From contig OX637801.1 in the NCBI GenBank assembly GCA_951802425.1, positions 1,364,001 to 1,428,000 on the forward strand: DNA of 64,000 nt, given 5' to 3'. Of the stretch, positions 1 through 9,272 are shown piece after piece (within the stretch, counting starts at the first letter, position 1; each line of letters opens with the position of its first letter). This DNA comes from Clavaria fumosa. Taxonomy: Eukaryota > Basidiomycota > Agaricomycetes > Agaricales > Clavariaceae. Under the pieces are notes generated by a model. The model was not told where the DNA came from, did not search any database, and saw only the letters and a list, made by a program, of their open reading frames with translations. Made by a program: the position numbers and the translations under genes.

Positions 1-751
1 TCATACCGCGTCTGAATGGTGCGTAGCGCAAAAAAGAGTTATACTCAGGTCCACAGGCGGCGTATCGAGATGTGAGATACCTTGTAAGAACGCGGCTGAG
101 ACACATCAACCAGGTCATAGTTGCGATAGTATTTCAGATGGTGTGGCGTTGGCGGCGCGGGTGCGGGTGCGGGTGCAACCTGCAACGACGGGTGAGAAAA
201 GGGCCGATAATGCACATGTAAGGACGCGTCAAACTCACGACTGGAGCGCTTGGGGGGGAAGATGGTTGCTCATCGGCGTCCTCGACGCGTCGAGCGCCTC
301 GTGTCATCATGAAGGAATCTAGGCTGACGCCACCGCGGGTGGTGAACGCGGGGGAATTGGGCAAGGTGACACTTTGCTCCCTTTGAGAGCCTTTTCGCTT
401 TTTTTTCTCCAGCCTGGACTGTCTGCTCTTCCGTTCTAAGACGGCCTCCATGCTCTTGGAGTCGAGCGTGGTAATACTGGCATGTGGAATGCTGAAATCC
501 TTTGGTTCGTCCTTGATGGGCGTGGAGGGCTCTGCGCTAGGGTGAGACGCGTGTGGAGCTGAACCGGAATTATCGGGTGGGGTATGTAAATTCTCCTCTG
601 CGTTTTGCGCGAAGACGTTCAGAGAATTAGCGTCCTGCGCGGTCAAGAACTGACGCATCTGGTTGCTGTGTTTGATGAGGTCCTCGCGCGTCAGGCCTAT
701 ACTGTGGAGGACCTGGGAGATGGGTGAACGCGAGAGCTGTGGTCCTGCCAT
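1..751 (-). CDS. Hypothetical protein, 5' part; gene continues off the left edge
   Basis: The reading frame begins at an ATG at 751 and runs to about 239, where a GTGAGT donor is seen on the minus strand. The first exon encodes about 171 residues. An acidic, Ser/Pro-rich stretch follows an N-terminal segment that looks helical (ISQVLHSIGLTREDLIKH), and a basic lysine/arginine block (RLEKKKRKGSQ) lies near residue 115. A longer frame reaches an upstream ATG at 859, but the sequence between looks non-coding, so 751 is preferred. One or two small exons probably lie between 1 and about 97. I do not recognise the family; the basic block could be a nuclear localisation signal, which is inference. 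Confidence 0.5.
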
Positions 752-1202
752 TGAGGACACAACTAGGGGGTATAACGGCCAACGACGACGTCGTTGATGC
801 ACGACGCCGAATGAACGCACGGGCCTCTTCTCAACCCGCGGTGTAGTGTTGTGACGCATTCAGACATCAGCAATGTTACGTAAGTCAAATTATGTAAGTT
901 ATTTGCATCTACTTGGCTCAGTGTTGCCACACGGCTCGGCTCCGTTTTCCGATCCGAAAACTTTGAGCGCCTGCCTTGGCTGCAAACAGGCCCATGGCCA
1001 TGCCAAATGCTCCTCCTGTATTACCATTAAGGTCTATGAGCCAGTGTGGTGCAGGTACTGGTTTAGCTGCTGGTTGTCCAATGGCTTGCAGCTTAGCCAC
1101 TCGAAAGCGGCTGATTAGCTAAGCCGTGGCAACACTAATTTGGCTCATCTTTTTTTATTATTGAGTCAACGAACGCAACGCAGCTGTGGAAACGAGCAAA
1201 TT
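752..1202. promoter_or_regulatory. Divergent intergenic region between the hypothetical gene and MZT1
   Basis: This 451-bp stretch separates two head-to-head start codons (751 minus, 1203 plus) and must hold both promoters. No clear TATA box is seen. A 60-codon minus-strand frame at 918-1100 and an 81-codon plus-strand frame at 873-1118 overlap each other here. Neither matches a family I recognise. Confidence 0.4.
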
Positions 1203-1552
1203 ATGGCACCGCGAGAAGCGGATCGCCTGACCGCAGCAGAGGAAACTTTGGACAGTGAGCGCATGTTGGTTGACGACGATGACGGTTCATCGCAGAGCTG
1301 ACAGTCGCTCTCGCTCTAGTTCTGTATGCAATAGCTCAACTGCTGAACACGCAGCTCGACAAGGAGACTCTGGCGACATGTGTGGGCCTGATCGAAAGCG
1401 GAGTCAACCCTGAAGCCCTTGCGGTGCGTTGTCTTCAGTTGTGGTCGTCGTCCGTGCATGTGTCGACCGTATCCCCATAGGCTGTCATACAAGAACTTCG
1501 ACGCGAGAACGCAGCACACCAAACTCATATTACGACGGCCAACACACGTTGA
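1203..1552 (+). CDS. MZT1: Mitotic-spindle organizing protein 1 (MOZART1 / GCP3-binding)
   Basis: Three exons (1203-1254, 1320-1423, 1481-1552) joined at GT-AG sites give a 75-codon open frame ending in TGA. The product has the family signature: a helix [18 protein letters not shown], then [15 protein letters not shown], then a helix [15 protein letters not shown]1 proteins are 70-90 residues and bind the N-terminus of gamma-tubulin complex proteins such as GCP3, recruiting gamma-tubulin complexes to spindle pole bodies. Length, helix order and the GVNPEAL motif all fit. The gene is easily missed because each exon is short and a longer antisense frame (1316-1777) covers it. It lies just upstream of and co-directional with the ZDS-type gene. 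Confidence 0.9.
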
Positions 1553-2133
1553 AAACAGGCAACATTGAATACACGTTAGCACTAGCGAGTCATCCGCAGG
1601 TCTATCAGCTGTGCCATCCGACCAGAGGATGTGAAGATGCAGCGACAAGGCGCCTATCACTATCACCGGATTAGCAATGTCCGTTTTGATCTGCGCCGTC
1701 AGCGCAGTGCTAAAGGACGTACCTCCATTTGTAACGAAATTCCTGTATATTCTTCCCTTGAGAGCGTACGGAGGCAAAGGCTCGTTGTTGCCATTGCTGT
1801 TAGATTACTTTGAGTGTGGCTGCGGCTCGCTGAACAGCCCGAAACCGGCAGAGGGCCGTGCCTCTCTCATCCGTACCCACCCAACAACAACACATCAAGG
1901 AAGACGAGCACTGCAACAGCCAGGTCAAGTCCCACGTCGTTTTCCCTTCCTCGCCCTCTAAAAAAACCCACCTTGCTGCGCACCTTCTTCTTCGACGCTA
2001 TTCCCAAACACCTCAAGCGCGGTCAGTTTACCCTAATTTATCGGTTGCAAAACACCCACATCGCCTCCTTGGCGCGCTCACCCTAACCTTTCCTATGCTC
2101 ACACGTCCTCTGCAGCAAACTGCCCCATCGTCT
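1553..2133 (+). other. Intergenic: MZT1 3' end and ZDS-type gene 5' region
   Basis: There is no convincing separate gene here. Short overlapping plus-strand frames (1631-1813, 1677-1961, 1814-2086) do not resemble known proteins. Pyrimidine-rich tracts at about 1858-1990 are typical of fungal promoters. The downstream coding frame stays open back to 1858, so a longer N-terminus cannot be excluded. Confidence 0.4.
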
Positions 2134-4293
2134 ATGCAGCCTTCAAAGTATGATATCGAGAGGGAGGTGGAAGCGTTGCGGGACCTCAAAAGGCGGTCTT
2201 CGCAGAATGGTGGCCCTGGGGCCTTGTTGTTGGATCCCGATCTCCCAAACGCTTCCTCGCCTTCTTCACCCGCACCCCAGTACTGGAACTCAGCCCAGAC
2301 GACCGCCTCTCATATCGTAGATAATGGTTTTAATGGTGACGACGACCCATCCAGCGACCAAATGCCCAACAACCCCGCAGACGACCCACTCAATCTTTTC
2401 TGGGTACCTGCTAATCTCCATCCAGAGATCGCTCCTGCAGAGTTCAAAGCATTCCTCAAAGAACATGCCCGTGCTCTGCCAACTGACGGGTCGTCCACCC
2501 TTGAGCGCTCAATCTCGGGTTCTTCGGGCTCGTCGCTTGGACGCAAGAGATCCATGCTCAGCAGACAATACAAACCTTCTGAAAACGATAACGCGGAGGA
2601 CGAGAGGGTCGTGCCCCTCCGCAGGAGTAGCATTTACTCGAATCCCGCCCCGCAGCTCACAATTGATGACTTGCAAAAGCTGGAGCTGTTAGCAACGTCC
2701 GATGATCACGATGATCCAGCCGACTTGAGGCGCATTCTTAGGAGGAGCCTCAGTCTGAACATACTGCCTGCAGGTGTGTTTTTATCGATCTTGTCAGTGT
2801 ACTGGATGTCTCAATTTCGACCGCTGCTGTGTGCGACCGCAGATGTCGATCGCATGGATGGGATAGCCGAAGTGGGAGACGAAGCTGACTCTCCTATCAT
2901 CGTGCCCCCCCCAAATCAGATCCTGCGACGTGCTGCACGCACTAAAATCCGCAAACCGGGCTTGCCAGGTGATGGCGGCGGCCACAGGTTTGGTGCTTCT
3001 ACTAGGCGAGGACGGTCGGCCGCGGCTTCGGGTGCACCCTCGAAAAAGCGTCTGTCTGATGCATCGTCATCCAACGAGCATGGAGAGGACACCGACCCCG
3101 TGCAACGCCGCCCCTTTTCTATTGAACTCCCCAGGCCCGAATCTTACAGCGATGAGTCGGCCATCTATGATGCATACGCAAGGGAAGACGGCGATGAGGA
3201 TGAAGAGGAGACGCCCACTCAGCTCACGCCTTCCTCAGCGACGTCCCATTCTTCCGTGACAACACCAAGTTCGACAACCACGGCAACGACCATTTCTCCG
3301 GCGACCACGCCCACTTCGGCTGCCTCGCTTTCGCCATCGACAACGTCCCATTCAATCGATGGATTCACGACCGACAAGCCCAGTGGGCCCCTCTCAACCG
3401 AGTCATCTCCGCCGCTCCAGCTCCCGCCGTCCTCGCAATTGGAGTCTCCACCCATCCACCAGCCGCAGCCGCAACATCTCGCCGTGCCTCCGGGCGTCAC
3501 TAGGCGCACACCTTCCCCAGAGAATCCCGTGGTCCCGCCTCCGCTGGATTCCAGCACCGCGCCATTCCATCCTCGCCCAGCGCTCCGCCAATCCGTCTCC
3601 GTGCCGCAAGTCTCGCCTCCCCAGCAGCGCAAGGAGAAAGGCCTGTTCGGCAAATGGGGCGGCAGCAGCAAGAGCGGGAAGAAACTTAGCAAGGAGAAGG
3701 AGAAAGACAAGGAAAGGGAGATCCGCGACCGGGCGGACACAGGTTTCTTATTCTCGCTCTTCAAGAGGAAGCAGGACGACCACCCGCACGGCCTGGGCGG
3801 TACGGGGGCGGGGCGCGAGGTGGCGAACGCGCTTCTGGGCGGCGCCAAGTCCAAGTCGCCCCTGTCCCCTCCGTCTCCGGTTGGCCCTGGGATGTATGCT
3901 AGGTATCCCATACACGTGGAGCGGGCGATATACCGGCTCAGCCACATCAAACTTGCGAACCCGCGCCGGCCACTCTACGAGCAGGTGCTGATCAGCAATC
4001 TCATGTTCTGGTATTTGGGCGTCATCAACAAGACGCAAAACTCCCCTGCGTCACCGCAGACTGCAACGGCACAGGCTGCGGGTGGGCAGGCCGCCACGCC
4101 GTCACCGGCTGCAGAGAAAGATGACGATGAGAAGGAGAAAGAAAAGGAAAAGGAAAAGGAAGAAAAAGAGAGGGAGAGGAAAGAGAAAGAGGAGAAAGAA
4201 AAGGAGCAGCGAGAAAAGGAGCAGCAACGTCCCGCGGTAGAACAGCCACCGCAACCGCAACAGCTACAGCTACAGCAGCAGCAGCAACAACAA

Positions 4294-4327
<34 letters not shown>

Positions 4328-5400
4328 CGCCACGGAGGGGGTCACTCACAAAGCCTTCCATGCAAGGGACGCCTCCACGTAGAGCGGCGGAGATACCTGT
4401 GAGGGCACCGCAATATGACCTGCAGCACAGGGTGATAGAGCAAGAGTACGCTGGTTACGCACCACCACCTCCGCTCTCATCACCGCAGATTATGGTGCGA
4501 TCTGCCCCGCCGCCAGATCCTAGGATTTCGCCGCCCAGACCCCCTGAATATGCGGGTCAAGTCAAGGCTAATTTCCCCCCTCCACCACCACCGAACGTCC
4601 CGATTTACTTTCCGAATCAATTCCCGAATAATCATCACCACCCCAATCACCACCCCAATCACCACCCCAATCACCACCCTAATCATCTCCCCAATCACCC
4701 TCCTAATCACCTCCCGAATCAGTACCACCGCGCGCCGCCCGTCGCCATGAACGGTCCCGTTCCTGTCGGATACCCTGAGCAGCTACCGCTGCAACATCGC
4801 GACTCGCTGCCGCCGGGCGCCATGCCGCCCATGACCATGGACGGGACACCCCGCCATATTCTCCCTGGGGAGGCGTGGATCCCGCCGCCGCCGCTACCTC
4901 CGCCAGCATCATCGGCGCCAGGGACGACGACGAAAGTCGCTGGGTACACGGGATCTCGCCGCTCGCGGTCTCCGCCCCCGCCGCACCGCCAGGGGGGAGG
5001 GCACGATAAGGCGCGGATGCCAGGGCGGTCGCAGTCGGCGGCGGCGAGTGTGCCTCTGCCTCCCGCGAACGGCCCCGAGATGGGCAATGGGCGGATACGC
5101 AAGGGGGTGAGCGCATACGTCTCCATGCCGTCGGGGAATGGGAGGCCGAGGTCGAGGGAGGGAGAGGAGGACGTGCCGCTCGCGTTGTGGCAGCAGCAGC
5201 AGCAGCTACAACAACAGCAGCAGCTACAACAACAGCAGCAGCTACAGCAGCAGCAGCAGCTACAACATCAGCAGCAGCTACAGCAGCTACAGCTACAGCA
5301 GCAACAGCAGCTACAGCTACAACAGCAACAGCAGCTACAGCTACAGCAACAACATCAACAGCAGCTACAGCTACAGCAACAACAGCAGCGAAGACGCTGA
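2134..5400 (+). CDS. ZDS1/ZDS2-type protein (Zds C-terminal domain)
   Basis: Zds proteins bind the PP2A-Cdc55 phosphatase and control its location and activity in the cell cycle and polarity. The start at 2134 is chosen because MQPSKYDIEREVEALRDL resembles the basidiomycete N-terminus; an ATG at 2095 is an alternative. A block near LFWVPANLHPEIAP and a motif around PPPNQILRRAARTKIRKPG precede the diagnostic Zds C domain at about 3899-4026 (YPIHVERAIYRLSHIKLANP and RPLYEQVLISNLMFWYLGV). A 69-nt intron with GT-AG ends (2774-2842) is a multiple of three and so is invisible as a frame break. The domain is followed by a Lys/Glu-rich segment (about 4118-4230), polyQ tracts (about 4255-4326 and 5189-5393) and HPNH repeats (about 4630-4720). 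In yeast the Zds domain is near the C-terminus; here about 455 low-complexity residues follow it. Confidence 0.85.
4255..4326 (+). repeat. CAG/CAA polyglutamine microsatellite in the ZDS-type gene
   Basis: A mixed CAG/CAA tract encodes an uninterrupted run of roughly 19 glutamines after a Lys/Glu-rich stretch. The mixed codons suggest the protein-level run is maintained rather than pure slippage. Length polymorphism between strains is likely. Confidence 0.8.
5189..5393 (+). repeat. Glutamine-leucine repeat tract (CAGCAGCAGCTA-like) at the C-terminus of the ZDS-type protein
   Basis: About 200 bp of CAG/CAA triplets punctuated by CTA encode Q-rich blocks with regularly spaced leucines (QQQQQL units). 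The stop codon follows almost at once, so the protein ends in this low-complexity tail. Several spurious open frames in the other five frames come from this tract. Confidence 0.8.
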
Positions 5401-6251
5401 GAAGAGGACCCTTGCTTCGTTTTCCCATTGTACAGCACATTCTAGGAACGATCCTTCTCATTCTTTTCCTTCGGTTCTTTCTATATCCCGCCTTTCTTTT
5501 TTGTTTCTGGGAGTGAGCGTGGTCTGCTTTCCCTCCAATCTTGCCTCTTACCATCTACATAGAGGACCACATTATTGCTGCATGCCTGATCCTTTTCTTC
5601 TTTGCCTTTCTAATTCGACATGCTCCACATCACGCCTCCAAACAAATATGCACTCATGATCACATATTCCCTTGGCTTGTCTTTGGAAATTGAAGGGACT
5701 TTCTGTGCCAATTTATCGACGTCTTGGGAGCCACTTAACCGTTGCGACTTTCCCTTTCGCCAGATTGGTGGCGTCTCTCCCCCCCTGGAAACGAGCGGAA
5801 CCGCATTGTGACAAACGGAAGACGTCGTCCAGCAGGGTTGCGGCAGGACGAGCGCCATGGCTTCTGGTCCTAACGTTCCGCAAGGACGTTATTTCATCCA
5901 CCGTCGGGGATTTTGTGATGTTAAGGAACCATATAGGTTATTGTACGATCCTACAGTAGGTACTGTACAGTACTTTGTTCGGTTGCTGGATTCCAGCGCT
6001 GCAATGCGGCATGCATGACCCTGATACGGACTAAGGCACGCACGGGTATTACGGCAATCATCCAAACCGTGCCAGGCACGAGAGACAAGAAAGTACATGC
6101 CAGATGTCATCTCAACAAGACTTGTACGGAAGGCGTAGCTGGGCAAATAAAGAGGACATCAAGTTGTGCGACATCATGAGCGCTATGGTGGAAGAAGACT
6201 TGAAGATGTACAACGGTAGGATGTAAGTAAACAGACGTCTTGCAACAAGTC
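5401..6251. other. Convergent intergenic region
   Basis: This region lies between the ends of the convergent ZDS-type gene and the 6252-7076 gene. It contains pyrimidine-rich 3'-UTR-like sequence and a few short overlapping frames, none with a recognisable domain. No RNA gene is apparent. Confidence 0.4.
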
Positions 6252-7076
6252 TCAGAACAGCTCAGAGGCCGAAAGCGATGGTTTATCCCCACTAGGGAAA
6301 CCCGATACCAACGGCACCTTCATTTTCGTCCTCTTCTTCCATGAATGCCATTGGTAATAGAACGCAGCCATTCCCCCAGCACCTGCCACCATGCCAAGGG
6401 AGAGTGCAGTTGCTGCGGTTGCTGCTGCTGCTGCATAGGGAGCTGCAACAGTGGTTACAGTGGGAGCGGCACCCAGCCATCCCATAATACCGGTGGCAGG
6501 AATGACAGTCGTAACCGTCGCCCCGGCGGCAGTCTCTGCGGCAGCCGCCGCGGGCCATAACAGAGTAGGCGTCCAGAGTCGAGTCATACCCACGTATAAG
6601 TTGGGCTGGTTCCATACGAAGGTTTCGTCCATGAAAAGGACGTCATCAATAATCCTCCGATAGAGGGCATTCCCTTTGAAAGACTTCTGCCCGTCCCCAT
6701 TGGCTAGCGCATGCAGAAGCATCAGGAAATATGCGACGAAATGCTGGCAATTGTTAAAAGTCGGAGAGTATTGTCCACCACGCATAGGATGGTGTCTGAG
6801 CACACGATCGAAGTCGCCCTCGTTGCCGCGGTACTTGGCGACTTGGTACTTCTTGAGCAAGGGTTCCTCGTCATAGAGATACCGTTCGATATATTTGGTT
6901 GCGATCAGTATCTTTTTCTGATCAGGTGTCGTGGCCTCGATGAGACGAAGGGTTGTGCCAGTAGCGACAACGAGCTTCCAGTGCTTGGTTGGCGCTTTAC
7001 TGTCGTCGCAATACACTCCTGCACTCCTAATGCTGCCGAGGGCACTCGTGAAGGCGATTGAGATGTGAAATAACAT
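6252..7076 (-). CDS. Putative papain-fold (NlpC/LRAT-like) protein with C-terminal membrane segment
   Basis: A 274-residue open frame. A HWKLVVATG segment at about residues 32-40 and YSPTFNNCQHFVAYFLMLL at about 103-121 resemble the paired His and NC(E/Q)HF motifs of LRAT/NlpC-P60 cysteine-hydrolase folds; the family assignment is inference. The first 18-20 residues are hydrophobic and could be a signal peptide. Alanine-rich hydrophobic segments at about residues 175-250 suggest one or two membrane spans, followed by a basic tail. The neighbouring 8307-9050 frame also has Ala/Gly-rich membrane spans. A short intron near the 5' end cannot be excluded. Confidence 0.45.
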   Translation of the reverse strand: MLFHISIAFTSALGSIRSAGVYCDDSKAPTKHWKLVVATGTTLRLIEATTPDQKKILIATKYIERYLYDEEPLLKKYQVAKYRGNEGDFDRVLRHHPMRGGQYSPTFNNCQHFVAYFLMLLHALANGDGQKSFKGNALYRRIIDDVLFMDETFVWNQPNLYVGMTRLWTPTLLWPAAAAAETAAGATVTTVIPATGIMGWLGAAPTVTTVAAPYAAAAATAATALSLGMVAGAGGMAAFYYQWHSWKKRTKMKVPLVSGFPSGDKPSLSASELF

Positions 7077-7283
7077 TGACGATCTGCCAATGAGCGAAGG
7101 TGAGTGAGCATCAGTAGAGCAAGCATTGATATGGACCCACGCTACTGGCGGGCTTTTTGACGGATTGGATTAGAGGGCTTCTTCAGCGGGCACACGATGG
7201 GTAGATGACAAGATGTCCGAGGGAGGTCGCTGTTTAGTCGACGATACGCTATCGATGCTATCGACTAAATCCTGCGATTTACT

Positions 7284-7336
7284 GGTGGTGGTAGCGGTAG
7301 TAGTAGTACTAGTAGTAGTAGCAGTTGTTGTTGTTC
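7284..7336 (+). repeat. GTA/GTT trinucleotide microsatellite
   Basis: A run of imperfect GTA, GTG and GTT triplets. It produces a spurious valine-rich frame (7213-7431 plus) and a threonine-rich frame on the other strand. It lies upstream of the 7.5-9 kb gene region. Confidence 0.7.
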
Positions 7337-7556
7337 CTAAAATGCTGCTCCGAAGGATCATGCATCATGTTTGCGACATGTCCATCATGCATCATGATCA
7401 GCGTGCCTGTAATGCAGACTTCCGCTTCTAGTGTGGTTAGGGGCGCCCGCACAGCCCGTACGCCGAACGCCGAACGCGGACATACTAACGGTGGCCAATG
7501 GTCGCTGGTCGTGCCGTCAGCTCCATCCTCAAATGCGATAAAGAATTTGTTTCAGC

Positions 7557-8280
7557 ATGCTAACGAGCGTTCTGTCAACGCAATACTCGCTGGATACTCC
7601 TTGGCTCGGCCAGATACTAGATAGGCCATATATCGAAAAGGCGCTTAATTTCGGATTTTCCCAGTACAAGGCACAGCATTGTGATTGGGAAGGGCGCTTC
7701 CATGTTCAGAAGTTTACTCTCGTCTCACCACCACTTCCTCACGAAAGATGGTAAGCGCTCCGGTAAGCATTTGTGGCCTTTCCCCATGCCTCCGACCAAG
7801 CTGGTATTTCCTGTAGCCTCCAACTTTTGATGCGACAGAGCAAGAGGTAGATTATGTCACGGAACAGATAGAGGATCGCGCTGGCCCAAGGACTCTAGCC
7901 CTCATGCTTTGTGTGACTGACGATGAAGTCCAACGCCAGGTTCGAGAGTATGCTAGGAACTCTCCCGCCAGTGGTATGTACAAAATCACCGAACGCAGGA
8001 GCTCTCAACAATTCCTTGCTAGCTTCGATAATCGTTGTCGAGTCCAACAGGGCCAGGTACCAGACCCGTATTGACGCCCTGAGCACCTCCGGCGCCAGGC
8101 GCCTTATCATTATATTTTCGACCAACTTCAACGCCAAGCTTTCCTTCCCATCCGAATTCACCTCTTGCGAAATCGTATGTTGCAATGGCTCCCGCGCTCA
8201 TTTCAGCGAGGACAGCACCTACTGCGGAATTCGTCTGGGACTATGGAGCACCCGACATGCATACTCAACGTACAGCCTCC
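7557..8280 (+). pseudogene. Possible upstream exons of a decayed or mis-resolved hypothetical gene
   Basis: Two stretches look coding: 7557-7749 (for example FGFSQYKAQHCDWEGRFHV) and about 7817-8071 (for example TLALMLCVTDDEVQRQVREY). A plausible GTAAGC donor follows the first and a TAG acceptor precedes the second, but the phases do not agree. The second ends at TGA in a region where the frame otherwise continues open. It may be a pseudogene, or the true splice sites may differ. No family recognised. Confidence 0.3.
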
Positions 8281-8306
8281 TAGCACATCCATTCGTCTAC
8301 TACGAG

Positions 8307-9050
8307 ATGGTGGAACCCGATGTGCCGGAAACTCCCCCGCCATACCAGTTTGACAGTACTGGTGGGACATCCGAAGCACAGCGTGCTGCGCGGGCCATCA
8401 CATCCAAGATGAAAGGACGTGCCAATGTGCCTGACACTAATTTCCTCGTCTGGCTTGCGGGTGGTGCTGGCCTCGCAACCACAGGAATGGCTCTCCTTAT
8501 CATGGGGGTCAAAATCAGCGTAAAAGGGGTCTACCTCCAATGCCAGACGGCAGCATTCAGTGTCACAGCCATGCCTTTTAGCGTATCAGCTTCTGCATCG
8601 GCTGCCGCGGGTGTTGGTGCCTCCTTAGGTGCCGGAATAGCTGTGGCAGCAGCCATTTACTTCATTCCCTGGAAGAAGCTGGCAACGCTGATGGAAAGGG
8701 CTTGGGATCACTTTGTTAAGCTGATAGGATATTTGTGGAAGTTCCTTGGAGATGAGATGGAACTGTTATCAAGGCTAATTCAGACCATTGTGGTTGTGCT
8801 GCGCAGCGGTATCTCTCGTGTTGTGGATGAAGTCGCTCGTTGCATTGAAGAGTTTATCTTCTTTGTGAGCAAGAAGTATGTCCATCAAGCACATTTAATT
8901 GTGTCATTGACTAAACCTTCGGGTCCTAGCTTTCCGTCACTTGTTGTTGTGGAAAGGATGCTCTTAAGCTCCTCCACGGCATTGGGTAACAGCTCTATGT
9001 CAACTAATTCCCTCAGTGGCCCACTCGCACTTGCATCTCTGTTGCTGTAA
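8307..9050 (+). CDS. Hypothetical membrane protein
   Basis: From the ATG at 8307 the frame opens with VPETPPPYQ, a proline-rich N-terminus, followed by two likely membrane spans: FLVWLAGGAGLATTGMALLI (about residues 49-68) and a Ser/Ala/Gly-rich hydrophobic segment ending AAIYFIPW (about 95-120). An amphipathic helical part follows (KKLATLMERAWDHFVKLIGY). The frame extends upstream to 7923 but that part looks non-coding. The last 50-60 codons may be intronic or 3' UTR. Function unknown. Confidence 0.4.
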   Translation: MVEPDVPETPPPYQFDSTGGTSEAQRAARAITSKMKGRANVPDTNFLVWLAGGAGLATTGMALLIMGVKISVKGVYLQCQTAAFSVTAMPFSVSASASAAAGVGASLGAGIAVAAAIYFIPWKKLATLMERAWDHFVKLIGYLWKFLGDEMELLSRLIQTIVVVLRSGISRVVDEVARCIEEFIFFVSKKYVHQAHLIVSLTKPSGPSFPSLVVVERMLLSSSTALGNSSMSTNSLSGPLALASLLL

Positions 9051-9272
9051 CCTGGGGAGTCAGTGCCGTATATACCAGTTTGTAAATGCTGATGTGACAC
9101 ACCTTGTAATATATGTCCCACCTTCTGCCTCTCACTGCCCACTCCTCATATCATCACAAACGCCAAAACTTCCCTCAGGGAAAGGCCACCACGACCCCAA
9201 CCCACCATTTCAGCCGATTGCAAGCTAAACACAGCATGAGCATCGCAAGAAACTATTCACCATTCCCCCATC

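Noticed and set aside
918..1100. 60-residue minus-strand frame with a Gly/Ala-rich segment
   Set aside because: Sequence looks faintly protein-like, but no family, no upstream exon and it lies in a divergent promoter; not enough to call a gene.
1316..1777. 153-residue minus-strand frame
   Set aside because: Antisense to MZT1 exons 2 and 3.
4703..5554. 283-residue minus-strand Ala/Val-rich frame
   Set aside because: Antisense of the CAG/CAA repeat of the ZDS-type gene.
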